Below are positions 44,285 through 53,620 of a DNA stretch of 64,000 bases, one piece after another (positions within the stretch are counted from its first letter, which is position 1; each line of letters opens with the position of its first letter). This DNA comes from Methylobacterium sp. W2 (GTDB taxonomy: Bacteria; Pseudomonadota; Alphaproteobacteria; Rhizobiales; Beijerinckiaceae): positions 19,054 through 83,053 of the forward strand of contig NZ_VMOA01000022.1 of NCBI RefSeq assembly GCF_020662345.1. The letters run 5' to 3'. Made by a program: the position numbers and the translations under genes. Below the pieces are notes generated by a model, which ran no database searches, was not told the origin of the DNA, and saw only the letters and a program-made list of their open reading frames with translations.

Positions 44285-45466
44285 TCACGGAGGGGGTGCG
44301 TAGGTGAAGGTCCCGTCCTTCCAGACATAGAGCACGTAGCCCTGGGCGGTGACGTCGCCCTTGCCGTCGAAGCCGACCGAACCGAGGACGAGGTCGAAGC
44401 GCTCCGCATGGAGAGCGGAGGCGATGCGCCTCGCATCCGTGCTGCGGGCGAAGTTGCCCGCTTCCACCAAGGCCTGGAGGGCGGCGTAGCCGTAGATCGT
44501 CGAGCCTTCCACGTCGCCGCCCTCGGCCTTCAGCACCTGGACGGCGGCGGCCGCCTCGGGCTTGCGGCGCGGATCGAGATAGAAGGTCATCAGCACGCCG
44601 TTGCTGGCCGGTCCCGCCGCGGTGGCGAAATCCTGCGTGGCGATGGCGGAGGTGCCGAACCATTGCGGCCGGAAGCCCCGCTCCGCCGAGATCCGCACGA
44701 GGCGGCCCATCTCCTGGGCGTCGCCGCCATAATAGGCCACGGCGATGCCCGCGTCCTTCAGGCGGTCGGCGAGGGCCGCGTCGTCCGCGTCGCTGGCGAC
44801 GAAGGCCGTGGCCAGGGCCTCGTTGATGCCGATCCGGTTGAGATTGTCCTTCGTGGCGGCGGCCAGCGCCCGTGAGCCGGGACTCTGGTCGTTCAGGATG
44901 GCGATCTTCTTGTCGCGGAAGCGCTCGGCCAGCACGGTGGCGGAGAGCTTGGCCTGATCGTCGTCGCGCCCGCAGACCCGGAAGACGTTCGGCAGGCCGC
45001 GATCGGTGAGCTTCGCGGCGACGGACGCGGCGGTGATCATGGTCATGCCGTTGGCGGCATAGACTTCCGAGGCGGCGAGCGAGGCGTTGGAGCAGACATG
45101 GCCGACGACGAGGCGCACGTCGCTCAGAGCGTAGTGCCTGGCCACCGCCACGGCCTTGTTGGAATCGCAGGCATCGTCCTGCACGTCGAGCCGGATGGTC
45201 TGGCCGGCGAGGCCGCCCTTGGCGTTGGCGTCCCGCACCGCGGCCCGGACGCCGCGAAGGACCTGCTCGCCGACGGCGACATAGGCGCCCGATTGCGGCA
45301 CCGCCACGCCGACCGTGACATCGGCTCGGGCGGAGGAAACGACGGAGAAGACGATCAGGAGCCCGGAAGCGACCATGCTCGGTGCGCCGATCGCCCGCCC
45401 CGGCAGGGCCCTACGAACGACCCCGCTCGCCGGCCCGAAGAAGCGGGCCACCCGTCTCATCCTCAT
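44285..45466 (-). CDS. Branched-chain amino-acid type ABC substrate-binding protein (LivJ-like)
   Basis: 393 residues. The long N-terminus (about 50 residues, hydrophobic MVASGLLIVFSVVSSARA) is an export signal. The mature domain is Leu/Ile/Val-binding type: VTVGVAVPQSGAYVAVGEQVLRGVRAAVRDANAKGG, DDACDSNKAVAVARHYA, VGHVCSNASLAASEVYAANG and VYGYAALQALVEA-like. No ABC permease/ATPase genes are adjacent. ATG 45466 (GGGGCGAC just upstream) is preferred to the far upstream start at 45616. Confidence 0.88.
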   Translation of the reverse strand: MRMRRVARFFGPASGVVRRALPGRAIGAPSMVASGLLIVFSVVSSARADVTVGVAVPQSGAYVAVGEQVLRGVRAAVRDANAKGGLAGQTIRLDVQDDACDSNKAVAVARHYALSDVRLVVGHVCSNASLAASEVYAANGMTMITAASVAAKLTDRGLPNVFRVCGRDDDQAKLSATVLAERFRDKKIAILNDQSPGSRALAAATKDNLNRIGINEALATAFVASDADDAALADRLKDAGIAVAYYGGDAQEMGRLVRISAERGFRPQWFGTSAIATQDFATAAGPASNGVLMTFYLDPRRKPEAAAAVQVLKAEGGDVEGSTIYGYAALQALVEAGNFARSTDARRIASALHAERFDLVLGSVGFDGKGDVTAQGYVLYVWKDGTFTYAPPP

Positions 45467-45627
45467 GTCGCCCCGCCCCAACGCCCGTCCGGCCCACTGA
45501 AAGACAAGCGAGCCCCGCGAGTGACCCCAGGGCACCCATGGCATCGCGGATGCCGTGCGGCAAGGCCAGCGAGAACGCAAGTACCCCGGCCCGTCCGACC
45601 TATCCTGCGGCTCCATCGAAGGGCCTG

Positions 45628-45649
45628 TCCCGATCCGTGAGGATCGGGA
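45628..45649. terminator. Perfect 9-bp hairpin downstream of the export lipoprotein gene
   Basis: TCCCGATCC (45628-45636), loop GTGA, GGATCGGGA (45641-45649). It lies five bases beyond the stop of the minus-strand wza-like gene and 160 bases upstream of the LivJ-like start. No T-run is present on either strand, so it may act as a transcript 3'-end stabiliser or a weak terminator. Confidence 0.45.
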
Positions 45650-45654
45650 GTGCT

Positions 45655-46824
45655 TCAGTCAAACGCGCTGCCCACGCGGACGCCGGTGGTGATCGGCTGG
45701 GACGCGGCGGCGAAGACCGAGAGGACCTTCTTGATCTCGGTGAACGGCGCGTTCGAGACGTAGATCATGTCGCGGTTGCGCATGCGGAACGCCTGGGTGA
45801 GGAACAGGCTGTTGGGGTCGCGCATGTCGACCCGGTAGACCACCGGTACGAGCGGCGTGCCGAGAAGCGGGCTTCCGGGCTTCAGGCGCCGCACCACGGC
45901 CGCCGGCTCGAAGCGGAAGATGAAGGTCCCGGTCGGGTCGGCGTCGGCGTCGCGTTGCCCGCGCGCCTTGGCGAGCGCCTGCGCCAGGGTGATGCCCTCG
46001 GCCTGGAACGGGATTTCGGTCGCCTGACCCAGCGCACCCACCGCGAGGAAGGTCTGGGGATCGCGCACCAGGGTGAGGTTGTCGTTGGGGCGCAGGTAGA
46101 TGTTCTCTTTGGGGTTCGACACCACGGTCGTCAGCGGCACCGTCGCCGTCGTGCCGCCGCGCGACAGGCGCACGAAGGTCTCGTTGACGGGCGTCTTGAC
46201 GCCGCCGGCGGTGGCGATGACGTCGAGGAGGCGATCCCCCTGGGTTCCGAGCGGGACGCGGGCGCCGCCGATGGATTCACCACCGACCGTCACCGATTGC
46301 GAGACCGGTCGGATGACGGTGACGATGACCTGGGGCTGGATCGCCTTGCCGGCGAGCTCGGTCTCGATCAGCGCCTGAACGTCCTGTGTCCGCCGGCCGG
46401 CCACCTGGATCCGGCCTGCATAGGGGACCGAGATGGCGCCGTCGCGCGACACGACCTGCTCGGGCAGCTGCGCCGCCTTCGAGCCGGGGGAGAACGAATT
46501 GACCGTGAGGGGGCCGGAGAACAGGCCGCCCGAACCCGCCTCGAACACCGAGACGGCGACGGCGTCACCGACACCGATGACCGATTCCGCCGGGGCGCGG
46601 CGGTCGCCGAAGGACGCGAACAGGCTATCGAGGGAGCGCCCGCGCAGGGCCTCGACCACGGCGGAGTTCATGTCGATGAATTCGTAGCGGGCGAAGGTTC
46701 CCTCGCTCGTCGCCTGATCCGCACCGTCCACCACGGCCGAGGTCGACGGACCAGCGGCGGGCAGGAAGGCGCCGCATCCCGACACCGAAAGCGTGGTGAT
46801 AAGGACGATAGGCAGAGTGCGCAT
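45655..46824 (-). CDS. Polysaccharide export lipoprotein (Wza/GumB family)
   Basis: 389 residues. A lipoprotein signal with lipobox LSVSGC places the acylated Cys near residue 17. The polysaccharide export domain (VISVGDAVAVSVFEAG-like, VPYAGRIQVAGRRTQDVQALIETELAG) and SLBB-type beta-grasp repeats (VTVGGESIGGARVPLG; DNLTLVRDPQTFLAVGALG) follow. It should form the outer-membrane secretin-like channel for exopolysaccharide. Its usual partners Wzc/Wzx are not in the window. ATG 46824 gives the proper lipoprotein signal. Confidence 0.92.
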   Translation of the reverse strand: MRTLPIVLITTLSVSGCGAFLPAAGPSTSAVVDGADQATSEGTFARYEFIDMNSAVVEALRGRSLDSLFASFGDRRAPAESVIGVGDAVAVSVFEAGSGGLFSGPLTVNSFSPGSKAAQLPEQVVSRDGAISVPYAGRIQVAGRRTQDVQALIETELAGKAIQPQVIVTVIRPVSQSVTVGGESIGGARVPLGTQGDRLLDVIATAGGVKTPVNETFVRLSRGGTTATVPLTTVVSNPKENIYLRPNDNLTLVRDPQTFLAVGALGQATEIPFQAEGITLAQALAKARGQRDADADPTGTFIFRFEPAAVVRRLKPGSPLLGTPLVPVVYRVDMRDPNSLFLTQAFRMRNRDMIYVSNAPFTEIKKVLSVFAAASQPITTGVRVGSAFD

Positions 46825-47204
46825 GCAGTTTCGCCTGTCGGTTTCTCTCATCCGCTGCCTAAACCAAAGCCACGTCACTGTCCGTGGCAGGCCGGACACA
46901 GTCCCGCCCCGACGGGACACGCGCAACGATCATCCCCGATACCCACATGCCGGCCGTCCAGACCTTACCGTGCCGGTGCGGACTGGACGGCGAAGAGGGC
47001 TACAGAGTGCCTCACACAACTCCCGATCCAGGTCGGCTCTCGCCCGGAGCACGACGGCGCGGCGGGAGTTGTGTGAAAGACACTCAGCCGCATCCGCCTC
47101 GTCTCGCGGCCGAAAGCGCTCGACGGTGGACGGATCGCCATGCGAATTTCCGGGGCGCGAGCAGGGGGCACCTGCGAGGACACCCGAGCCAAAGCAGGAC
47201 GCTT
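46825..47204. other. Divergent intergenic region with a 14-bp inverted repeat
   Basis: 380 bases between the wza-like gene and the membrane hydrolase gene. The clearest feature is the inverted repeat TCACACAACTCCCG (47012-47025) and CGGGAGTTGTGTGA (47063-47076), perfect over 14 bases with 37 bases between arms. It could be a looped operator or an RNA hairpin. No convincing gene is present, although an open frame runs through from the right. Confidence 0.6.
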
Positions 47205-48500
47205 TTGTCTGACACGATCCCCGACCGCACTTCCGGCACATCCAACGTGCTGCCCCACGATGCCGACGTCCCGAGCGCCGTCCGGCGGCGTCACGTCTTC
47301 TATGTGCCGGGCTACGACCCGGAGGGGCGTACCCGCTACCGCATGCTGTTCGTGCGCGAACTGATCCTTCACGCCAAGCGGTTCGGTGAGCCCAAGCGCC
47401 GGCCCGGACGGGCGGTCATGGGGGCGGACGGGCTCTCCCAACGCTGGACGGTGGCCGCCGAACCGGAGGTCGGCGGGGCGGAGACGAGCTACGACGTGCT
47501 GCTGTGGGACGATCTCGTCCTCAAGGATTTCGCCCGCTGGCGCATCGTCAGCGTTGTCCTGCTGCTCATCGGCAGCCTGCAGGCCATCGTCTCCGGCATG
47601 ATGGTGAAGTTCTACCGGCTGAACTGGAAATACGGCAACGTCATCCTCTATCCCCTTGGCCTGATCCTCCTGCTCACCCTCGTGAGCGCCCTGATCGCGC
47701 ATCAGATCCACGCGCATCTGGGCGATGGGTTCGGACACAGCCTGAACTGGCCGGCCTGGGTGACGGTGCCGCTGGGAGTGGCGGCCGGCATCGTCTGGAT
47801 CAAGTCCCTCGACGTACTGCTCGACCGCGCCTTCTTCTGGCAATTGCTCAACGACTGGGTCTTCAACTGGCAGCACGGCCAGGGCTGGCGGCGCGACTAC
47901 GAGACCCGTGTCGATGCCTTCGCCGCCCTGGTGGTGGAGCGGCTGGCGGCATTCCGCGCGGAGGGAACCGAGATCGACGAGGTGCTCATCCTCGGCCATT
48001 CCACGGGCGCGCTCACGGCGGTGGAAGTCGCCGCCCGTGTGCTCGCCGCCGATCCTGTGATCGGCACGGGAACGACGGCGCTCTCCCTGCTGACCCTCGG
48101 CTCGGGCCTGCCCATCGTCGCCCTGCAGAGCAAGGCGCGCCGGGTGCACTCGGACATCGCGAGCCTCGTCGTCTCGGACCGGATCGTCTGGGTCGATTAT
48201 TATGCCCCGCAGGACTGGATGAACTTCCCCGATTTCGATCCGGTGGAGCGCCTGCCCCTCGACCTCGGCGGCCGATCCCCGCGCAACCCGCTGGTGCGCT
48301 CGGCCAAGTTCCGTGAGATCATCGATCCGGAGACCTACCTCAAGGTACGATGGCGGCCGTTCCGTATGCATTTCCAGTTTCTCTTCGCCAACGACCATCG
48401 CGGCGAATACGACTTCTTCGCCATGGCGCTCGGTCCGCAGCGCCTACGGGACCGCGTGACCGGCCCCCGCATCACCAACAGCCAGGCGAACAAGCCGTGA
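47205..48500 (+). CDS. Membrane protein with alpha/beta-hydrolase (lipase-like) domain
   Basis: 431 residues from TTG 47205 (AGGA five bases upstream); the true start is uncertain because the frame is open further upstream. It opens with a soluble segment (RHVFYVPGYDPEGRTRY), then has hydrophobic helices at about 115-135 and 146-166 and perhaps 184-203, then a hydrolase core with nucleophile elbow G264-H-S266-T-G268 and WVDYYAPQDWMNF. Family unknown to me. The role may be lipid or ester hydrolysis at the inner membrane. It is followed by gntK with a 32-base gap. Confidence 0.72.
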   Translation: MSDTIPDRTSGTSNVLPHDADVPSAVRRRHVFYVPGYDPEGRTRYRMLFVRELILHAKRFGEPKRRPGRAVMGADGLSQRWTVAAEPEVGGAETSYDVLLWDDLVLKDFARWRIVSVVLLLIGSLQAIVSGMMVKFYRLNWKYGNVILYPLGLILLLTLVSALIAHQIHAHLGDGFGHSLNWPAWVTVPLGVAAGIVWIKSLDVLLDRAFFWQLLNDWVFNWQHGQGWRRDYETRVDAFAALVVERLAAFRAEGTEIDEVLILGHSTGALTAVEVAARVLAADPVIGTGTTALSLLTLGSGLPIVALQSKARRVHSDIASLVVSDRIVWVDYYAPQDWMNFPDFDPVERLPLDLGGRSPRNPLVRSAKFREIIDPETYLKVRWRPFRMHFQFLFANDHRGEYDFFAMALGPQRLRDRVTGPRITNSQANKP

Positions 48501-48532
48501 GGCCGGGACCGGAGCCGAAGGCGGGAGCGGAC

Positions 48533-49045
48533 ATGCCCGACATCATCGTCGTCATGGGTGTCTCGGGCTCGGGCAAGAGCACGGTCGCCGGCCTTCTGGC
48601 CGAGCGTCTCGGATGGGACTTCGTCGACGGCGATTCCTTCCACAGCCCGGACCATGTGGCCAAGATGCGGGATGGCCACGGCCTCGACGATTCCGACCGC
48701 GCGCCCTGGCTCGCGGCCATGGCGGCCTGGATCGGCGCATGCATCGAAACCGGACGACCGGGCATCCTCGCCTGCTCGGCCCTGAAGCGGGCCTACCGCG
48801 ATGCGCTCGTCCAGGGGCGGGCAGGCATCCGCATCGTCTATCTCGACGGCGACAGGGACCTGATCGCGGCCCGCATTGCCCGCCGGGCCGGCCACTTCAT
48901 GCCGGCGGCCCTCCTCGACAGCCAATTCGCCCTCCTCGAACCGCCGGGCCCGGAGGAGGGGGCGCTCGAGGTGCCGATCGCCGGCAACGCGGAGGCGATC
49001 GTGGCAACGATCCTGACCGAATTGGGTTTGCCCTCCGACGATTGA
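48533..49045 (+). CDS. gntK: Gluconokinase
   Basis: 170 residues. The P-loop GVSGSGKST is at 9-17, followed by the GntK marks DGDSFHSPDHVAKMRDGHGLDDSDRAPWL and CSALKRAYRDALV. It phosphorylates gluconate to 6-phosphogluconate, the substrate of Gnd encoded at 1849-2823. GGGAGCGGAC precedes ATG 48533. Gluconate transporter genes are not adjacent. Confidence 0.94.
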   Translation: MPDIIVVMGVSGSGKSTVAGLLAERLGWDFVDGDSFHSPDHVAKMRDGHGLDDSDRAPWLAAMAAWIGACIETGRPGILACSALKRAYRDALVQGRAGIRIVYLDGDRDLIAARIARRAGHFMPAALLDSQFALLEPPGPEEGALEVPIAGNAEAIVATILTELGLPSDD

Positions 49046-49063
49046 GACGGCGCGGGACACTGC

Positions 49064-49891
49064 ATGAAGTCGGGCCACCCCTCCGGCGATCGACGGATCG
49101 CCTTCGTGATCTCGGACGTGGACGGCACCCTCGTCACCTCCGACAAGAGCCTGACACCGCGCAGCAGGGACGCGGTGCGGCGGCTCGATGCGGCCGGCAT
49201 CGGCTTCACCATCGCCTCCGCCCGACCGCCGATGGGGCTCACGTCGCTGATCGCCGAACTCGGCCTGCGCCACCCGATCGGCGCCTTCAACGGCAGCACT
49301 CTGCTCGACCCCGATGGCACCATCATCGCCGAGCACTTCATTCCGGAGGATACGGCCCGCGAGGCGGTACGGCTCTTCGGCGGGCTCGGCCTCGCGATCT
49401 GGGTGTTCGCGCGCGGCCAATGGAACCTGCGCGACCCTCACGGGCCCTATACCGATCTCGAGCGCCGGACCCTGCAGGCTGAGCCCACTTGCGTGGGGGA
49501 TCTCGGACCGCTCCTCGGCGCAGCGTCCAAGATCGTCGGCGTCAGCGCCGATACCGATCATCTGGCCGAATGCGAGGGCCGGGTCGCCGAGGCCCTGGGG
49601 AACGGAGCCGACGTCCATCGCTCGCAGGCCTACTACCTCGACGTGACGCCGCACGGACAGGGCAAGGGCACCTTCGTCGACGCCATCGCCCGCCGCCTCG
49701 GGATTCCCCACGCGCGGATCGCGACCCTGGGCGACGCCGCCAACGACATGCCGATGTTCGCGCGCAGCGGGTTCTCGGTCGCCATGGGCAATGCGACGGA
49801 GGCCGTGAAGCGGGCCGCTTCGGCGGTGACGACGGGAAACGACGAGGACGGGTTCGCAAAAGCGGTGGATGATTTTCTCTTGACGCGCTAA
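49064..49891 (+). CDS. HAD-superfamily hydrolase, Cof-type (HAD-IIB)
   Basis: 275 residues. Motif I is SDVDGTLV (nucleophile D18, acid D20), motif II lies in FNGSTLLD, and motif IV is GDAANDMPMF near residue 222. The cap is the IIB type. Such enzymes dephosphorylate sugar phosphates or nucleotides such as FMN and PLP; the substrate cannot be predicted. It starts 18 bases after gntK and probably shares its transcript. Confidence 0.9.
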   Translation: MKSGHPSGDRRIAFVISDVDGTLVTSDKSLTPRSRDAVRRLDAAGIGFTIASARPPMGLTSLIAELGLRHPIGAFNGSTLLDPDGTIIAEHFIPEDTAREAVRLFGGLGLAIWVFARGQWNLRDPHGPYTDLERRTLQAEPTCVGDLGPLLGAASKIVGVSADTDHLAECEGRVAEALGNGADVHRSQAYYLDVTPHGQGKGTFVDAIARRLGIPHARIATLGDAANDMPMFARSGFSVAMGNATEAVKRAASAVTTGNDEDGFAKAVDDFLLTR

Positions 49892-50117
49892 CGCGCCCTG
49901 GTCGCCCGAAGCCTCCCGCCACGGCCCAGCCCCTTGGCGGCGCTCGCAGAATCACCGGTCGAACCGGCGGGGAAGAAACCGCGCCTGTGCCATGTGCGCC
50001 ACAGCACAGAGAGAAACGGCTCCGCTTCCCGGCAATCATGGCAACAGAGCCGCCTTCCGGCCTCAATTGGCCTCGACCCTGGCCGTCAGATCAAGAACGA
50101 CGCCACCGGGTCTCCGA

Positions 50118-51029
50118 ATGAATCAGCGCCTCCTGCTCCTCGCCGTGGTTGCGGCCGTCCTGCCTGGCCCCGTTCTCGGCCAGGGCACTCCGGCCCGCGA
50201 CAACATCGATGCGCTGATCGAGGAGCAGGCAAAGGCAAACGGCGTCCCGGCGAGCTTCGTGCACCAGGTCGTCAAGCGCGAAAGCAACTACAATCCCAAT
50301 GCGCGGGGCGGCAGCGCCCTCGGTCTGATGCAGATCAAGCACGCCACGGCCCGCGGCCTGGGTTATCGTGGCGACGCGGCCGGGCTTTACGACCCGAAGA
50401 TCAACCTGCGCTATGGGATCGCCTACCTCGCCGGTGCCTATCGCACCGCGAAAGGCAATGTTCACCAAGCCTATAGCTACTACAACCGTGGCTATTACCA
50501 TGCGGGCAAGCGCCAGGGCACCCTGGTCGCCGGCATCGAGGATACCGCTCCCGCCTCGCCGCAATCGGGTGCCGCCTTCAGCGACGTGTTCACCCGTGGC
50601 TTCGGCGGGCAGCGCAAGGCGCAGCCCGATGCGAACGTCATCGCCGCCGGCACGGCCCTGGCCTACGCTCCGAGCCTGACCGCTCCGTCCATGCCGACGG
50701 AGCTCGTGGAAGTCCCGCTGCCGCCGCGCCGCCCGGTCGCCTTGTCCGGCCTCGCACCGGCCGTGGCGGAGATCGGTCCCGCCCATGCGCCGGTCACAGC
50801 CTCCCCGGCCACGGCGCTCGCTTCCCTCTCGGTCAATCCTGCCGTGCCCCAGGCGGCTGCAACGGCGGTCGCCACCGAGGTGGCCATGACGGAGACCGTG
50901 GAAGTCCCGCTGCCGCCGCGTCGTCCCTCGGCCATCGTCCTCGCCTCGGTCGGCCGACCGATCGTGGCAAAAAAGGCGCCGACCCCCGGCACCATCATGG
51001 AAGCCTCGGCGCTTCCGCCGAGCCAGTAG
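50118..51029 (+). CDS. Lytic transglycosylase (SLT domain)
   Basis: 303 residues. A signal peptide spans about 1-21 (LLLLAVVAAVLPGPVLGQ). The SLT domain has catalytic Glu55 in KRESNYNP, then GLMQIKHATARGLGY and RYGIAYLAGAY. The C-terminal 130 residues are Ala/Pro-rich and carry two copies of VEVPLPPRRP (about residues 196 and 263), probably a disordered wall-spanning tail. It cleaves the MurNAc-GlcNAc bond of peptidoglycan in the periplasm with formation of 1,6-anhydroMurNAc. Confidence 0.9.
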   Translation: MNQRLLLLAVVAAVLPGPVLGQGTPARDNIDALIEEQAKANGVPASFVHQVVKRESNYNPNARGGSALGLMQIKHATARGLGYRGDAAGLYDPKINLRYGIAYLAGAYRTAKGNVHQAYSYYNRGYYHAGKRQGTLVAGIEDTAPASPQSGAAFSDVFTRGFGGQRKAQPDANVIAAGTALAYAPSLTAPSMPTELVEVPLPPRRPVALSGLAPAVAEIGPAHAPVTASPATALASLSVNPAVPQAAATAVATEVAMTETVEVPLPPRRPSAIVLASVGRPIVAKKAPTPGTIMEASALPPSQ

Positions 51030-51529
51030 GTCTGCAAGAGCTCTCTGCACCCGACGCGTCGCCTCACCGGGCCGGTCGGTCCTTGCCACCCGAACCGACT
51101 GTGTGTCTCAGCCCGAGACAATCGAGCATCGTTTTTCGAAACCACGCCACGCAAAACCTCCCTCGGCCATGCTGATTGCGGCAGAGACGACGCATGTTTC
51201 GCTTGCGTATGAGCCACGCCGATATCACATGGTGCAGTGCGGCATTTAGAGATCACGGACTGGCAAGATCGGGCTTCCAACGTGGAGCGCGAAGTGCAAG
51301 TCTTGGACATCAAGCCCAACGCCGACGATAGTGAAGCGTAGTCGCGTGCCTGATCTTGGTCGAACGGCCATGGATTGAGGGACCGCGAGCGGCGCTCGGG
51401 AGCCCGCCGCAATCGATCTCGCCGGCACGATCTTCGTGCCGAGCAAGGGTCGCGTGGCGGGATATGGTGAGGTCATCAGCCTCCGGGACGGTCAGGTCTC
51501 GGACGCGAACACGGAAGACGGACGACGGC
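51030..51529. other. 500-base gene-poor stretch upstream of the XRE-shikimate kinase regulator
   Basis: No convincing coding frame on either strand. A TGTCTC-AGCCC-GAGACA hairpin lies near 51106-51123, with a short T5 run about 15 bases later, a weak candidate terminator for the transglycosylase gene. An 8-bp hairpin CGGCACGA-TCT-TCGTGCCG lies at 51423-51441. Promoter and operator sites of the regulator should be here; scattered TGCA words occur but are not arranged convincingly. Confidence 0.4.
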
Positions 51530-52420
51530 ATGGCCGGCGCGGCTGAACAAGAATCGATTTTCCTGGCCGAACTCGGTCGGCGTGTCAGGCATGCGCGGAC
51601 GGTGCGCGGCCTGTCGCGAAAACTCCTCTCCCAGACCTCGGGGCTGTCAGAGCGCTACATCGCCCAGCTCGAGAGCGGGCAGGGCAACGTGTCGATCATC
51701 CTGCTGCGCCGCGTGGCGGATGCGATGGGCGTGCGGCTCGACGATATGATCACCGTGCAGGATACCCCGCCGGACTGGCACGTGATCCGTGATCTGCTTG
51801 CTACGGCATCGGCGGAACAGATCACCCTGGCGAAGGGCATCCTGTCCGGCCATGCCACGGCCAACGGCGAAACGCCGATGCCGCGGGTGGCCCTGGTGGG
51901 CCTGCGTGGGGCGGGGAAATCGACCCTCGGCCGCCGGGTGGCCGAGCGCCTGGGCTGGACCTTCATCGAGCTCAACGCCGAGATCGAGCGCGAGAACGCG
52001 CTGTCGGTGAAGGAGATCTTCGCGATCTACGGCCAGGAGGGATATCGCCGCCTCGAACAGGCCGCCCTGCGCCGGCTGACCGAACATCCCGGTCCGATGA
52101 TCCTCGCCACGAGCGGGGGCATCGTCGCCGAGCCCCTGACCTACGACCTCCTTCTCCAAGCCTTCTTCACGGTCTGGCTCCGCGCCAAGCCCGAGGAGCA
52201 CATGCAGCGCGTGCGCGACCAGGGAAAACTCGCCACCACCGGCGATCACGCCTCGGCCATGCAAGAGCTGCGCGCCGTACTGCTCAGCCGCGAGCCGCTC
52301 TATGCCCGCGCCCCGGCGGTGGTGGACACGTCCGACGTTCCCTTGGAAGAGATGATCGACCGGCTCGCCGCCGTGATCGATGCGCGTTTCGGATCGGCGG
52401 ATTACCGGCGCAGTGCCTGA
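51530..52420 (+). CDS. XRE-family regulator fused to a shikimate-kinase-like domain (BoxR/BzdR type)
   Basis: 296 residues. The HTH_XRE domain is at about 15-72 (SGLSERYIAQLESGQGNVSI). A linker leads to a shikimate-kinase-like P-loop domain from about 118, with GLRGAGKST at 124-132 and LATSGGIVAEP. This architecture is that of BzdR/BoxR, repressors of benzoyl-CoA degradation in which the kinase-like domain binds the CoA-thioester effector. No aromatic-degradation genes are near, so the target is unknown. ATG 51530 is chosen at the domain boundary. Confidence 0.9.
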   Translation: MAGAAEQESIFLAELGRRVRHARTVRGLSRKLLSQTSGLSERYIAQLESGQGNVSIILLRRVADAMGVRLDDMITVQDTPPDWHVIRDLLATASAEQITLAKGILSGHATANGETPMPRVALVGLRGAGKSTLGRRVAERLGWTFIELNAEIERENALSVKEIFAIYGQEGYRRLEQAALRRLTEHPGPMILATSGGIVAEPLTYDLLLQAFFTVWLRAKPEEHMQRVRDQGKLATTGDHASAMQELRAVLLSREPLYARAPAVVDTSDVPLEEMIDRLAAVIDARFGSADYRRSA

Positions 52421-52638
52421 TGGGCCATCGGCACGGGACAGCTGCCCCTTGATACCGGGGATGCCTTTCCCCACGCTATGGAGAGAGCTTGAGGGAACGG
52501 AGTGCTCCGTCCGCCCTTGACCTTGGGGAGAGTGTTCTCCCGTATCGGGTCCCGGCAAGACCCGTCCGAGCCCGGACGAGGCGACCAAGCCGTTCGGGTC
52601 ACGCCGCCCGCCAAAGATTCCGCATTGCGGAGGAGTCC

Positions 52639-53499
52639 ATGTCCGCCAGCCCACTCTCGAATCCCGCGATTGGACACGAATCCATCGCCGGGACCGTCGA
52701 TCCGGTCTGGTCGCGCCTTCGCGCCGAGGCCGAAGCCGTCGTTCGCGAGGAGCCGCAACTCGCCTCGTTCATCGTGGCGACCATCCTCAACCAATCGACT
52801 CTCGAAGCGGCGGTGTCCCACCGCGTCGCCGCGCGTCTCGGCCATCCATCGCTGCCGGCGGAACTCGTGGCGCATGGCTTCCATGAGGCCATCGCCGCCG
52901 ACCCGCGCATCGGCGACAGCTTCCGCGCCGATATCGGGGCGGTGCTGGATCGCGACCCCGCGGCGGCCCGGGCCATCGAGCCCGTCCTGTACTTCAAGGG
53001 CTTCCACGCCATCCAGGCGCACCGGCTGGCGCATTGGTACTGGACCAGTGGCCGCCGCGACCTCGCGCTCTACCTCCAGAGCCGGTCGTCCGAGGTCTTC
53101 CAGACCGACATCCATCCGGCCGCCCGCATCGGGCGCGGCATCTTCCTCGATCACGCCACCGGCGTCGTCGTCGGCTCCACCGCCGTGATCGAGGACGACG
53201 TCTCGATCCTGCATGCCGTCACCCTCGGCGGCACCGGCAAGCAGGGCAGCGATCGGCACCCGAAGATCCGCCGTGGCGTCATGATCGGTGCCGGCGCGAA
53301 GATCCTGGGCAACATCGAAGTGGGCGAATATGCCCGCGTCGCCGCCGGCTCCGTGGTCCTGCGCCCGGTGCCCGCCCACACCACGGTGGTGGGTGTGCCC
53401 GCCCGCGTGGTCGGCACCGCCGGCTGCGCCGAACCGGCACGCGCCATGGACCAGTTCGTCAATCTCGACCAGTTCATCCACATGGCCGAAGGCATCTGA
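52639..53499 (+). CDS. cysE: Serine O-acetyltransferase
   Basis: 286 residues. An N-terminal helical SATase domain (about 20-150: AEAVVREEPQLASFIVATILNQSTLEAAVSHRVA) is followed by the left-handed beta-helix of hexapeptide repeats with the catalytic HPAARIGRGIFLDHATGVVVG segment and GGTGKQGSDRHPKI. It makes O-acetylserine for cysteine synthesis. GGAGGAG precedes ATG 52639. The C-terminus ends FIHMAEGI, the short tail region that usually docks into cysteine synthase. Confidence 0.96.
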   Translation: MSASPLSNPAIGHESIAGTVDPVWSRLRAEAEAVVREEPQLASFIVATILNQSTLEAAVSHRVAARLGHPSLPAELVAHGFHEAIAADPRIGDSFRADIGAVLDRDPAAARAIEPVLYFKGFHAIQAHRLAHWYWTSGRRDLALYLQSRSSEVFQTDIHPAARIGRGIFLDHATGVVVGSTAVIEDDVSILHAVTLGGTGKQGSDRHPKIRRGVMIGAGAKILGNIEVGEYARVAAGSVVLRPVPAHTTVVGVPARVVGTAGCAEPARAMDQFVNLDQFIHMAEGI

Positions 53500-53620
53500 A
53501 CCCGTTCGCCCGCGCTTGCCCGGCGCGAAGCGGCATGGCAAGCGGTGCCCATCCCGAGGCACCGGGCCGATTGAGACGGTCCCGCCTCCACCGACCACCG
53601 ACGAAGCAAGAGGCGAAAGC

